Source of the DNA: Melanopsichium pennsylvanicum
Taxonomy: Eukaryota; Basidiomycota; Ustilaginomycetes; Ustilaginales
Assembly: GCA_900208305.1 (NCBI GenBank)
Contig: OAPG01000003.1
Coordinates: forward strand, 744,001-808,000
DNA length: 64,000 nucleotides
Direction: 5' to 3'
The position numbers were made by a program, and so were the translations under genes. Below, in pieces: positions 10,079-21,100 of the stretch (the first letter of the stretch is position 1; each line of letters starts with the position of its first letter). A model generated the notes under the pieces. The model was given only the letters and a program-made list of their open reading frames with translations, was not told the origin of the DNA and searched no databases.

Positions 10079-11236
10079 TCAGTCCAACAACTGAGCAGCA
10101 ATCACCTGCGTGGCCAACCAAACCCCCTTGTCGTCCGCTTCAGCCACTTGAACCCTGACGTATCGCTCGTTCTTGCCATCATCTGCTCCGTCCTTAGATG
10201 CAAATGCGCCATATGCACAATAGATCTGACCATTCGGGCCTGTGAACAGGCTTCCACTACCAGGACCGTATACGCCCTGACTCGAGTCCGAAGCCAATAT
10301 TGGCTGGGCTCGCTGGTACCATCGAGTGACATCGAGCGGATCTTGCTCGACGTCAATAAAGAGCAGCCTCGTATTGTAGTTGGATTGGTAGTAATTTCCT
10401 TCAGCATACATCAAATTGAGCGTTCTAGAACCGTTGACTTTGTTGTCGTAGATCCAGCTGCTAGGAGCTTCCGTATTGACGCCGTACGAAACGAGGTTGA
10501 CCACAGATCCGATTGCGCGCGAAGGAGCGCCATTTTGCAGCTGGACGAGTTGCACGAATTCGTGGTTGGACCAAGTCAGATACGAATTGCCGTTAGGATG
10601 AACGATGACATGCGGATCATAGCCTTTCAAAGGCTCCCCATCTTGTCCAAGTACCCTGCCAAGATCCGTATATTCACCGAGTGGGTCTTCTGTCATGGAG
10701 ATGAGCATTCGCATGGTATCATCAGAGATTGCAGAGACAGTATACAAGAAACGATCACCGTACTTGACCACATCAGCAGCTTCGGTACCCACTCCTTCTG
10801 GGTACGAAGTATTCGAGTAGGTGAAGATGGTGTGCTTCTTTGTTGCGTCCCGGTAGATGTCATTCAGGTTGTCGCTGGCTCGGAGAAAGACATTGACACC
10901 GAAATCGACGTCGGTGACAAGGTAGAATGGTGCTCCTCCACGTTGAATGGTCAGAAATTGCGGATCGAATCCTTCTCCGAGCGAGTTTTGTATACCCGGA
11001 GCAAGAGCAGGTGCCAGACCTGACGCATCCTCAGTGATGTTGTCGCCTCCGGGAGCTTTGGAGCCGGATTGGTTGGCGGCGGGCCCGAATTGGCCAAATG
11101 GGACATCTTTGAACGGTGACCAACCTTTGCTGCCGAAATCTGTGGTGATTTGCTTGGGCTTAAGTGGTCGTGCAGAAGCTTGATGTCGCAGAATTACAAT
11201 GGCGAGAGCAGAGACCAGCTTAATAAGTTTGACCAT
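10079..11236 (-). CDS. Secreted glycoside hydrolase, GH43-like
   Basis: A 385-residue protein read from the ATG at 11236; the frame extends five codons further only through a TTG. The N-terminus is a signal peptide (MVKLIKLVSALAIVILRHQASA), so it should be secreted. The body looks like a five-bladed beta-propeller of family 43. The three acidic landmarks are present: an Asp in GFDPQFL, a second Asp in KGYDPHVIVHPNGNSYLTW, and a Glu in NTEAPSSWIY, with YGPGSGSLFTGPNGQIYCAYG matching the final blade. GH43 enzymes cleave arabinan or xylan side chains, so a role in plant cell-wall trimming is likely for a smut fungus. N-glycosylation sequons (NIT, NTS, NGS) are visible. The exact substrate cannot be decided. 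Confidence 0.8.
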   Translation of the reverse strand: MVKLIKLVSALAIVILRHQASARPLKPKQITTDFGSKGWSPFKDVPFGQFGPAANQSGSKAPGGDNITEDASGLAPALAPGIQNSLGEGFDPQFLTIQRGGAPFYLVTDVDFGVNVFLRASDNLNDIYRDATKKHTIFTYSNTSYPEGVGTEAADVVKYGDRFLYTVSAISDDTMRMLISMTEDPLGEYTDLGRVLGQDGEPLKGYDPHVIVHPNGNSYLTWSNHEFVQLVQLQNGAPSRAIGSVVNLVSYGVNTEAPSSWIYDNKVNGSRTLNLMYAEGNYYQSNYNTRLLFIDVEQDPLDVTRWYQRAQPILASDSSQGVYGPGSGSLFTGPNGQIYCAYGAFASKDGADDGKNERYVRVQVAEADDKGVWLATQVIAAQLLD

Positions 11237-12268
11237 TGCAGTTGATAGCAATACTTGGCCGTGCTCCTGGCAACGGTAGAGAGCAGCTTTGTCTTAGTCG
11301 ATGAGTGAGGCATTACCGTTAGCTTGTTGCAATCGTCCTGTCCTATATACAATTATAGGTACCTCGACCTTACCCACGCCAGCAGTCAGAGCTGTCGGAT
11401 ATCTGGCACCACTTCCGCGTGGATGTGGTCAGGAATGTCGCATTCCGGCCATGTTGCGGTACCTGAGTTGCATCGGAGAGATTTCTCATTCACCTCTGAG
11501 TGGATTTTGAGTCGGCTGCACTCTCCAGACGGTTCAAATTCAGCTGTCACGATATATTGGATCTGGGCATCAAGATCTGCAATATCCGGTGTCAATGCCT
11601 GCTTAGTTCGAGACACTACTCAACTCCAACCTTTTCGGCAGAACTGGAAGAGTTGACATATCGCGTTGGCACGGATTCTTTTATCTGCTATCGCTTGCCA
11701 ATTTGCTGCGCCAAGAGATTGGACTCGATCAGCATCTTGCACGCCTGTCACTGCTGTTGTAGCAACAAGCTTTCGAGACGAGAGAGATGTTGACAGCTGA
11801 ATTTCATGGCACCAAAGGAGGATTACATCGAAGAGCAATGCCAAGCGGAGAATAAGAGATTTAACACGAGTGCAAAAACCGTCCACCGCAGAGACCAACA
11901 CCTCACTCGCGCACGTAAAGCGCGTCAAGATCAAGTTGAGTCCTTAGAAAGCGTAAAGAGGGCGATTTTGCACACTCTGAGAATCGGCCGACTATTATTG
12001 TACCAAATTTCATACACTTTTAGCTCATGTGCAGGGTCTAGTTTTGTATATTATTCAATCTGAATTTCTCTTCTATCCGTTACATCCTTCATACATACGG
12101 TGTAACTCACACTACATCCCTCAACAAACGAAAGCGTGTGCGTTACGACTGCATACACACTGTAGTAGCATAATAGTGATCATCCACATCCAACATACAA
12201 GCTACATGAGCAGAAATTCAAGAACAGCAACATAAAAAGGTGCTAAGGCCAACTGCCTCACTCCCTCA
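11237..12268. other. Divergent intergenic region
   Basis: About 1 kb between the GH43-like gene and the following plus-strand gene, expected to carry both promoters. Short open frames on both strands have no family features. I see no repeat or RNA gene. Confidence 0.4.
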
Positions 12269-14095
12269 ATGAATACCGGCTATGGCATGCCGTCAAGGCG
12301 TCGCCTTCGTGGGCCCCTACACCCGCGCAACCGACCACCTCCCTCATCATTCGACGACTGTCCCGCCACCTACCCATTACACGGCAATACCCAAGATTCA
12401 TCGTCGACTCGCATGCCACCTCCCTCCACAACACCTTCAGGCAAAAAGCGGGAATTCACAGCAACCATAGCCCGAAATGGTCTTGGCTCGCTACCATGGG
12501 AGCAGATGGGCCCCTCCTCGTCGCGCCCGTCTTCCTCCACCAATGAGCTTCCTCGAGCCGAATTCAGCTTTCAATCAAGTGTGGGGTTTCCCACGTCAAC
12601 CTCGACAGCCTCGATAGCATCTATGGATTCCATGCCCTCCTCGAGCTCGGCTGGTTCGTTTGCCAGCTTTCGTCAACAGCAGACTCCCATGTCGTCCAGC
12701 CCATCCACCTTCAGGACTGCCGCCGATGCTGATGAGTCCTCCTATTCTGCGAGGAGCACCATCTTTTCTAGGGGAAACCAAACCGCGTCAGCTGCACTCA
12801 GGGAGACAAGTCAGGCCATGTACGATGCACCAGCAGAAGACCAGCCTCGCAAGCGTAGAAGAGGGCTAGCGGGTACCATCGTAGATACCGCCCTCAATGC
12901 CGCGCTGTATACTGGTGCGGCTGCACTCACTGCATACTCTCTGTGGAGTTCTTGGGGTCAATCGGCAGATAATGAGCAACAGAGACACCATCCCGATGCT
13001 GGGCCACAGGCAGATATGGGCCACGTGGTTTCTCAAAACAAGCGACTCGGCGCCAATGATTCGGGCAACGACGTCCGCATGCCGCCTCGCGGCTTGGACG
13101 AGCCACCGCCGCCATACTACGAGCACCACGGAACACCATCCAAAAGCCAACCGCCGCAACCCTCCACTCCGCAATCGAACTCAGTCCGTACACGCAAAGT
13201 CTTTGTCTCTTCGCATCGCAACCGTCGTCGCCCCACCTTCCAAGCGTCCAAGGCGCATCGCCAAAGCACACCAAGAAAAGGTCTTCCGGAAGCATTCCGC
13301 AGCTCCGCTCCGATTGCATTGAGCTCCAGCCATGACATGTCCTCATTTACCGATGCACACACTACCTCGCAAATCGAAAGCACGCGCAACATTAGCGAAG
13401 ATGACGCTGATGAAGAGCAAGATGAGAACGATGAAATGCTGTCTCGATTTGAAGCAAAGATGAACGCGCTCATCGCGGAAGGTCAGGCCGCGCTCAACTC
13501 TACACCCGTTCTTCAAGAATCCGACCTTCGAGATCTCGACTCGCCCTCGCCTAGTCTTGGGGTTGGGATGAGCTCTTCTCGCTCACAACACGTGGCTCCA
13601 AGAGCCCCGAGTCGCTTTGAGAGTCCTCTTCGTACTTCCTCGCCTTTTTCTCAATATCGGCAATCGGATGAGATGCTTTCCATTCCGAGCTCGGGGCTTC
13701 CACGCTCCGCGTCTCATCCGGAGGAACTGAGTTCAGTGCTGCCGGAACCAGTCAAACGAACCTTTGCATCACCTGGACATCAAGGCATAAAACACTCTCG
13801 CTCTGCGTTTGATTTTAGTTTCAACCCTGCTAGCCAGCTGGGCCACGCCTACCACACTTTGCCGTTTGTTTTCGGTGGTCCTACTGATTCGGCTGCAGAA
13901 GGGAGTGCAGCGGCAGCAAGTCCATCTGTACGAGAGACCGGCAGGAGAGTGACTGATTTCGGTCTTGCAACGCGTTCAAGCAATAGTGGAGCCGCGATTG
14001 CTGCCACCGGATCTAGTTCAAGTCCATACAGCAGAATACCGAGAAGCACTTCCACTTTGCAAAGTAGCAAGAGCGTTGTTAAACCTCGTCCTTGA
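12269..14095 (+). CDS. Ser/Pro-rich hypothetical protein with one hydrophobic segment
   Basis: A 608-residue single-exon protein I do not recognise. Most of it is low-complexity Ser, Pro, Thr and Arg, probably disordered. At about 197-230 a basic cluster (PRKRRRG) is followed by a moderately hydrophobic segment (TALNAALYTGAAALTAYSLW), which could be a transmembrane helix or an amphipathic membrane-binding helix; RKRRR could also act as a nuclear signal. An acidic stretch with a probable short coiled coil lies near 375-410 (EDDADEEQDENDEMLSRFEAKMNALI). Conserved-looking patches near the C-terminus (KHSRSAFDFSFNPASQL) might be docking motifs. The start is the first ATG in the frame. Coding status is inferred from the long unbroken frame and base use. 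Confidence 0.75.
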   Translation: MNTGYGMPSRRRLRGPLHPRNRPPPSSFDDCPATYPLHGNTQDSSSTRMPPPSTTPSGKKREFTATIARNGLGSLPWEQMGPSSSRPSSSTNELPRAEFSFQSSVGFPTSTSTASIASMDSMPSSSSAGSFASFRQQQTPMSSSPSTFRTAADADESSYSARSTIFSRGNQTASAALRETSQAMYDAPAEDQPRKRRRGLAGTIVDTALNAALYTGAAALTAYSLWSSWGQSADNEQQRHHPDAGPQADMGHVVSQNKRLGANDSGNDVRMPPRGLDEPPPPYYEHHGTPSKSQPPQPSTPQSNSVRTRKVFVSSHRNRRRPTFQASKAHRQSTPRKGLPEAFRSSAPIALSSSHDMSSFTDAHTTSQIESTRNISEDDADEEQDENDEMLSRFEAKMNALIAEGQAALNSTPVLQESDLRDLDSPSPSLGVGMSSSRSQHVAPRAPSRFESPLRTSSPFSQYRQSDEMLSIPSSGLPRSASHPEELSSVLPEPVKRTFASPGHQGIKHSRSAFDFSFNPASQLGHAYHTLPFVFGGPTDSAAEGSAAAASPSVRETGRRVTDFGLATRSSNSGAAIAATGSSSSPYSRIPRSTSTLQSSKSVVKPRP

Positions 14096-14462
14096 CCGTT
14101 GTTGATTTCCAGCGATCTTGTTTACAGTATATACCCGTTCGATCAACGCCAACCACTCATTCTGTTTCACAACCACGCTCCTTTTTCACGCGTTCAAAAC
14201 CTTCTACTTTTTACTCCATATTGACAATCTACGCAACTCGCCTCATCACATATCCTCACTAGATGCTTCTATCAACCTCTCTCTCTCTCTCTGCCAAGAA
14301 TAAGAAAAAGTTATATTAGAATAAAATAAAATTAGTATGCTCAGACGGCTATCTTGTCGAAAGGAGCTGGAAGACGATCAAGTTGTGAATCCAAAAGAAA
14401 AAAAAAGGTAAGATCGCCAAACTGGCAATAATGTGACAAAAAAAGTCTGGGGTTTTTTTTTT
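14096..14462. other. Convergent intergenic region with CT microsatellite
   Basis: The 367 bp shared 3' flank of two convergent genes. It has a CT dinucleotide repeat near 14277-14296, an AT-rich stretch after it, and A and T homopolymers near 14398-14464. No gene is seen. Confidence 0.45.
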
Positions 14463-15719
14463 TTACTCATCCCTTACATAATTCCCAGGGAAAACACCCT
14501 TCTGACCATTGACGACGCCGGTCCACCAATCCTCGGTACTAGCTGTGCGTTCGGTAACCTCGATTCTGTCACCTGCTTTGAAGGTCAAATCGCCGTCGGC
14601 AGTCGCCGTGTAATCGTACAAAGCGACGACAAATGTCTTAGATGGTGACATACCTGGTTTTGGCTTTGTAGGAGGCGGCGGTGGGGCTCTTTTACCTACC
14701 ACTCCGGTCGATGCTGAAGTAGGCGCGTAAGCAGGAGGAGCAGCAGCTGCTGAAGGGGAATGAGAGCTGAGAATCGAACCACTCCTACCAGGTGCTCCAG
14801 CAGCCAATCCACTGAACCTAGATCCACTTGGACTGAGACCTCCAGATCCACCGCTCGCTCGGTTTTGGGCCAAGATCTTTGCACTTGGAACGGCACCTCT
14901 CCTAATAGTCAGATTCTCCAATCTCTCGGATGCATCCGTCAACTGATTCATATACGTATCCTCCACCACCGCGATACTGTTGTTGCTAAGATCGTATTTG
15001 CCCTCGGCAAAGCTCTGCAGCCTCTCCATGGTCAGATAAAAAACGTTCAACTGCATGTAGTAGAAGCTGTGGAAAAGCGGCGTCATAAAGGCACCCGCCA
15101 ACTCGAAGAATTTTGGCATTTCCTCCTTGAGTGCATTGTTGTAGTACTCGTAGTCTGCGGCTGCCGTTTCGTAGTCTTGTTCCACCTTGAAGAGGTTCTG
15201 TTCGTCTTTGAGCGATTTTTCCTTCTTGTCGCGGAGCTTTGAGTAGCTGTTGTTGTGACGATCATAGTCAACGAGTTTGTGGTCGCGCTTGGTGATGTTT
15301 TTACGAATCGCCTTGATGATCACCTGGAAATCCTTGGTGGGAGCTAGCACGCGGCTTTCGACGAGTTCGAGCTCGGGAGTCAAAGTTTCTTTGAGTTCAT
15401 CCATGAGTTGACCATACGCGGGTAGATTTGTCATGGTGTGGCCCGCATTGGGGTGCTTCCGTTCAAGATCGTACTCGGATCCGAGAGGTCGGAACAACGT
15501 GTCAAAGTGTCGACCAAAATTGGCTCCCGAAAGAAGCATATCCCTGACAGCATCGCGGAAGGTCGAGGCATCCTTGAGCAATTTTTCAGACAGTTTCTCG
15601 AGGGAGGTGAAGCGTTGATTCAGCGAGTCGAATGCAGGATCGGAAGACTTGGCCGCCATACCAATCTTGGAGGTCATGAGGTGGGGCGTGCGTTTCATTG
15701 CCTTTGCAAATCCTTTCAT
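14463..15719 (-). CDS. RVS167: BAR-SH3 endocytic protein, Rvs167/Hob1 type
   Basis: A 418-residue protein (from the ATG at 15719) with the classic amphiphysin-like fungal layout. The N-BAR domain begins with the family start MKGFAKAMKRTPHLMTSKIG and covers roughly residues 1-245. A Gly/Ser/Ala/Pro-rich linker (about 260-355) includes polyproline (APPPPPTKPKPG). The C-terminal SH3 domain (about 360-416) shows the marks ALYDY, DWWTG and FPGNYV. BAR domains bend membranes, and Rvs167 acts with actin patches in scission of endocytic vesicles. The sequence just before the ATG (CCTTTTGCAGATC) looks like an intron 3' splice site, so a 5' leader intron is possible. ARP2, another actin-patch gene, also lies in this window at 39.8-41.0 kb. 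Confidence 0.92.
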   Translation of the reverse strand: MKGFAKAMKRTPHLMTSKIGMAAKSSDPAFDSLNQRFTSLEKLSEKLLKDASTFRDAVRDMLLSGANFGRHFDTLFRPLGSEYDLERKHPNAGHTMTNLPAYGQLMDELKETLTPELELVESRVLAPTKDFQVIIKAIRKNITKRDHKLVDYDRHNNSYSKLRDKKEKSLKDEQNLFKVEQDYETAAADYEYYNNALKEEMPKFFELAGAFMTPLFHSFYYMQLNVFYLTMERLQSFAEGKYDLSNNSIAVVEDTYMNQLTDASERLENLTIRRGAVPSAKILAQNRASGGSGGLSPSGSRFSGLAAGAPGRSGSILSSHSPSAAAAPPAYAPTSASTGVVGKRAPPPPPTKPKPGMSPSKTFVVALYDYTATADGDLTFKAGDRIEVTERTASTEDWWTGVVNGQKGVFPGNYVRDE

Positions 15720-16660
15720 GATCTGCAAAAGGTGGGTAAGCTAGGCGCCTACAAACCGAGTGATGTGGTAGATTACTGTATGTGTGACTGAGGATAGGTT
15801 GGAGATGAAAGAATATAAGATAGCAATTATGTGAGGGAAGGTGATGGCCGTCTTTGATATCAAGCTATAGCGGGCTGTGCAAAAGCGATAATGGTTTGGG
15901 CGGTGTCCCTGATCCCATCCACTCTGTAAGCACGGACGCCAAGCTAAGAGCGTCGCTGCGACTTTCCGTCAACACAGCCTGCAACTCTTCCCTACTAGAA
16001 ATTCAACCGCCTTCAATTTGTCTCGTACGCATCGCTTTCTTGCTGGCCTCGCCTCGCCCCCCAAAAAAAAACGAAATGCCGAAATGTGCAGCTCTAACAA
16101 CTACACAAAATTCGCGCCATCCGGGACCGTATTCGGGGTGTGTTTCCGACTTGTAAGCGTATTGCCCGTCTGCAATCACATTTTCGGCTAACTCTTGTGT
16201 AGACAAGGCTACGCTCAGGCAGACGCGACGGGCAAATATATAGACAACGGGTAGATACAGTACAGACTGCGAATTGTCAAAGACTGGGCGCGATTCGACG
16301 GATGGAGAAGCCGGTCAAACTGCCGGCAACCATTACGCCAAAGAGTCCCAGCCGAACAGGGTGGGGAGGCGGAGGACAGGGAGGACATCACTCGCGCCGA
16401 CATAGGGTTCCTTGTCCATCAAGACATGTCTCGAGACCCTTGACATCTCACCACCACCTCGCAGTCACTCTCGGGATCGCTTGCTCTTAGACCAAAAAAA
16501 ACAGAACACTTGGGCAGACTCGTGTTTCCCATTCAACTGGACATAGGCTAAACACCCATTGATGTTAGGCGACAGCCGAAACATCGCCCTGAACGCTCCA
16601 AAGCACCACACGCAGGCCAGCAGCATTTGTTTGGGTGCTGCGTGACTTGAATTACATATC
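15720..16660. other. Divergent intergenic region
   Basis: About 0.9 kb between the BAR-SH3 gene and the MaoC gene, expected to hold both promoters and possibly a 5' leader intron of the former. It contains A-rich runs at 16063 and 16494. No gene, repeat or RNA is recognised. Confidence 0.4.
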
Positions 16661-17989
16661 ATGTTATCGACAAGCGTCAATTGTGGGGTTCGAGTGTGGG
16701 GTGGACAAAGCGCATTAATTGCATCCGCGTGGATTTCTGCCGGCAACCGGTCGAACGGCGCCCGGTTGACACTGTTATCTGCCTCTTCCAAAAGGACTTT
16801 TGTAAGCGGACCAGCCTTGAGACCCAGAATCAAAGCTTCTCCCCCACGTTTTCCAATCTTGGACTCCGCCTTTTCTGTGCCTTCTCCTTCACTCCGCTTC
16901 CCTTCTGTTCCTCTTTCTACACCCCAACACCCTTTCTCAACCTCAGTCAAGCCCTCCCAACCCCTCGTGCACATCCCCGGTGACACAGACTACAACATGA
17001 CCAACCAAAACGTCAACTTCGACCTTACCGTCGGCCACGATGTTGGAACCCAGCCAGTGGCCTGGAACCGTCGCGACCTCCTCCTCTATGCCGTCTCCAT
17101 CGGTGTTGGCCCTAAGGATCTCGACTACGCCTACGAGCGAGAGGCTGGCTTCCGAGCCTTTCCCACCTACCCTGTCGTTTTGGGTTTAAAGGGCACTTCC
17201 CAGGACACTACCGTTTTCTCTGAACTGGTTAGCTCCCGAAGTTCAGTTCCGGGTTTCCCCAGCCTTGACCTAAACACTATCGTTCATGGTGAACAGAGCA
17301 TCGAGATCCATGCACCTATCCCTGTTGTCTCTGGAGAAGGGTGGAAGTTGGAGAAGCGCATCAGTGCCGTGCACGATCGACCGAATGGATTGATTTTGGA
17401 AACCGAGATCCGACTCGTCTCTCCCGTTGGAAGGAACCACGCCACCATGATCGGCAGCGCCTTTTATCGAGGTGGAGGCCAAGGTACCGGTTTCAGCAAG
17501 AGCATCATCACCAAGCCTCCCACCCCTAAAGCACCCACTCGTGATCCCGACTTTGTGTTGAGCGAGAAAACATCGATCCAACAAGCAATGCTCTATCGTC
17601 TCAGCGGAGATTACAATCCCATCCACATCGACGGTGGTCTTGGTGAAAAAGTCGGTTTGGGTGGTGCCATCCTGCACGGCCTGTGTTCTTATGGTCATGC
17701 AGCACGCGCAGTCCTCAAAGCTGTCGACCGAAACGATGGCGTTCCAGCAAACACCACAGGTGCAAAAACCAGGTGCGAGCTAGAAGCATTCGCAGTCAGA
17801 TTCACCAGCCCCGTCAGGCCAGGAGACGAGTTGGAAACAAAGGTTTGGTTCGTGGGCGAAAAGGATGGAAAGCAGGAACTTGCCTTTGAGCAGTTTGTCA
17901 AGGGCACAGGTAAGAAGTGTCTGGGTGCCGGCTACGCTAGGGTCGTCAAGGTGGCCAATGACGATGTCGCCCGTTTCGCCAAGCTCTAG
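16661..17989 (+). CDS. Peroxisomal enoyl-CoA hydratase 2 (MaoC/hot-dog family) with N-terminal extension
   Basis: The frame from the ATG at 16661 codes for 442 residues; a second ATG at 16997 gives a 330-residue form that matches the usual two-hot-dog hydratase 2. The N-terminal half-domain carries NRRDLLLYAVSIGVG. The catalytic hydratase-2 motif YRLSGDYNPIHID is present at about 314-326 of the long form, followed by GGAILHGLCSYG. The family hydrates trans-2-enoyl-CoA to (R)-3-hydroxyacyl-CoA in beta-oxidation. The last three residues are AKL, a peroxisomal targeting signal type 1. The 112-residue extension has no stop, is rich in Arg, Ser and Ala, and has no acidic residue in its first 60 or so residues, like a mitochondrial presequence. 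Unlike the Fox2 fusion, no dehydrogenase domain is attached. Confidence 0.88.
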   Translation: MLSTSVNCGVRVWGGQSALIASAWISAGNRSNGARLTLLSASSKRTFVSGPALRPRIKASPPRFPILDSAFSVPSPSLRFPSVPLSTPQHPFSTSVKPSQPLVHIPGDTDYNMTNQNVNFDLTVGHDVGTQPVAWNRRDLLLYAVSIGVGPKDLDYAYEREAGFRAFPTYPVVLGLKGTSQDTTVFSELVSSRSSVPGFPSLDLNTIVHGEQSIEIHAPIPVVSGEGWKLEKRISAVHDRPNGLILETEIRLVSPVGRNHATMIGSAFYRGGGQGTGFSKSIITKPPTPKAPTRDPDFVLSEKTSIQQAMLYRLSGDYNPIHIDGGLGEKVGLGGAILHGLCSYGHAARAVLKAVDRNDGVPANTTGAKTRCELEAFAVRFTSPVRPGDELETKVWFVGEKDGKQELAFEQFVKGTGKKCLGAGYARVVKVANDDVARFAKL

Positions 17990-18164
17990 GTTCAATTAGT
18001 TGTGCTGAATATTCGGAAATGCTTTCGTAATCATGGAATGCAAATTTGGAAACGCTCCTCTGTCTCTCTGTGCGTGATGTGTTTGTGTGTACGATCGACT
18101 GAGAGCATACTACCTGAGGCTAAACGGCTTACTGAAACCAGATTATCATGAGTTTTTTGTTGCT

Positions 18165-21100
18165 TTAAAACACAACTCTCTCTCTCATATCCAAGGGCCT
18201 GATCCAGATTAATCCAGGCCTGCTTCTCGCCCTGACAATCGCCCATGGAGTCGTCGTCTCCACTTTCTCCCCCTTGTCATCGCGCACAATCATCTTCTTG
18301 ACCTTTTTAACACTCTTGACACTGCCTCCATCGCCACCTCCATCCATCACAGTGGCCAGCAATCTTGCTCTGATCTGTGCAGATTCGGCTGGCCCTGCAC
18401 ATCTCGAGATCAACTCCTTTGCGTGTTCCGCCGTGCCCTCTGTCTCAATCACAATCTTACCGTGCCAACCCGCATCGACTGCCTGTAATCCTTCATCGCC
18501 AATGATGGCACCGGGGGTGATATTGATTACGGCTCGATAGAGCCACTTGCTGATGCGATAGCGTGCCCCTTGCCGTGAGAACGTTTCCACTTGATCTTGA
18601 ACAAGACGCATGGTCGAGACGATTTGATCGCGCCACGGCAGGACATCGAGGTAGACCACCGGCTGAGAGGCGTCTGAGGAACGGATGATGTTGTGGTAAT
18701 AACTCGGTGCATAGCTGAAAGCATTCAACCAGCTTGGCAAGTGTCCATTTCGATCAAACATGAACGACAGATCTCGGAGGTAGCGACCATCGAAGATGTA
18801 CTTGCCCTCATTCCTCTCATCACCAACAGCGCAATCCCAGACCACATCGCCTTTCTTCAAATGTGGCCAAACTCCAGCGATAAACAGCTCCCTCTCACAC
18901 CTGGCCAATTCGGTATCGGACAGCCATCCGCCAGTCTCAGTGCTTGGCACCCATGCTCGGAAGAAACCGGCCCTACCTGGCTTCCACGGACTAACGACTC
19001 CACTGCTAGATCCGTTGCTCGGCGCATGGTAGTTTAGCTGCATCCTAAGTCGTGTCAACACGCGATTGTATGCCCTGGTGGTGGACCTAGCCAGCCTCGG
19101 GTAGCGTGGGTCCATCTTATGCGGCGCTCTCGCGTACTCGGCTCCTACCATCGCATATTCCGATAGCAGATCAAAGCTGAGCAAAAACGCCTCACAATCG
19201 CTAAAGCTTAGAGGCAGCGGATCCTTGTCCGACACAACCTCGCCGATGACCGGTACAGTAGGCTTCCACGGCAGGTATCCGATAGGAGCCAGGAAGCGGG
19301 AGAGAACAATCTCTCGACCAGCTAGTTGGCCAAGAGCGAAACGGATGGACTGAGAAGTTTGACGGAGCGACTTGACATCGGCGTAGTCGAGATGAGAGAT
19401 GAGACGGGCGATGACATCTGGAGTGGTCGCGCTCCAGATAAGCTCGAAGAGGTCAGAGTACATGACCTCGTCGAACTCGGATCCGGGTTCTGAAGATTCT
19501 GGCGATCCTACGGTGGTATCCTGGGCAGCTTTGACCCGGGAGATTCGGTCATAGCGGCGATGATCGATAGTCAGCGAGGGATCAGCCAACCCATGAGCGC
19601 ACCAGCCTCGACCGTAAGTGATCCCGCCTTGCCTGTATGGCCCGTTGGGCTGAACGATTTGATCGTTGCCTGCTCCCATTTCTTGCTCGTCGTCGTCATT
19701 GTCGCCCTCTTCCTCGGTCGCAGCGAACGTCGCGGTTAACAACGAGGGAGATGGAGTCACTTGTACTCCCTCCTTTTTCGTCGAAGCTGCTGTAGCACGT
19801 CGCGCTCCCATCTTGACCGCATTTCGGAAACGACCCGAGCGGTACGGAGTGATCTTTTCGGCTATCGCCGCCGGCACGACAGTAGGAGTTGCTTCGCCAT
19901 TCGTCCCGACAGCGAATTTGACCTGGCCGTGTCCGCCGTTGCTACCCGATCGTCGTGCCATATCCGAGGGCGACATCATAGACATTGCCTTTTCATCTGC
20001 GGGCGTGGAAGGCATGATGTCGGAGCTGCCATCCGTCGAAGAGGGGGCGTCGAGGTTTGAGGTACTCCTCGCCATAGAGCCACCTGTAGTCGCAGAATTT
20101 GCTTCCGCATCCTCATCCGCTCCCGCGTCAACGAACTCTTCAGACTCGGCTTCTGAGTCATCGTCAGAGAAGGCATGATCATCGAGATCTTCGTCTTCGG
20201 AATGTTGCGCTTCGGGATCGATCTCTCCTGCAGGGAATCCGGCCGCGAGTGCTCGTTGTGCTCGTCGGTCTTCGCGTCTTCCAGCACGACGAGCTGCTCG
20301 ATCTTCTTCGTCGACCTGTCGTCTTGCCTCGACCAGTTGACGTGCCTTTTCGAGAACCGCATCGCGCTCCGCCTTGATTGCTGCTTCCTTTGCCAAGCGC
20401 TGATCCTCAATTGCCTTCTTCTTGGCTAATCTCTCGGCTTCGATAGCAGCGAGTCGCTCTTCTTCCTTGCGCTTCGACTCTTTTTTCTTGCGTCTAGCCT
20501 CTTCCTCTTTGCGCTTAGAATCATTCTCGGCTTTTATTCTCGCTTCTTCTTCCTCCCGTTTCCTTCTTTCCTCTTGCTGCTGCTTCCTTCCCAGTCTCCT
20601 TTCTTCGGCCTCTTTCTCCTTTCTCAACCGCTCCTCTGCAGCCGCTGCTTCTGCTTGGATCCTTCTGCGTTGCGCTTCTTCAAGTTGTCTTTGTCGCCTC
20701 TCAGCCTCTTGCTTTTCGGCTCTCTCCCGTGCGAGCCTCCTAGCCTCTCTCTCGGCTTGCTTTCTTAGCTCCGCCTGTCTTTCCATCTCCGCAGCCTCTC
20801 CAGACGCTCGCTCGCGCTCGGCACGTTTACGGGCGCGCCTGGCTTCATCGTCTCGTGCTTGCTGACGATGATGCACTTCGAGCCGATCTGCTTCCATTTG
20901 GCGCTCACGCTGACGCTCCCACTCTCGCGCTTCGAGAGTCTCATCCTCTTCCGCTGTGTGGAAGCCATCGCCGTCATCGGTGCTGCGGCGGCGATTTCCT
21001 GGACGAGACGTTTGAGGCTGGCAGGCCGAGGAGCTGCCAATGGACTTGTAAGGAATGTTTTCAAAAGAAGGCTGAGGTCGAGGGACACGGCGGCGTTCTT

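Noticed and set aside
10070..11023. A 317-codon open frame on the plus strand opposite the GH43-like gene
   Set aside because: It is fully antisense to a well-recognised gene, has no family features, and reflects base-use shadows of that gene.
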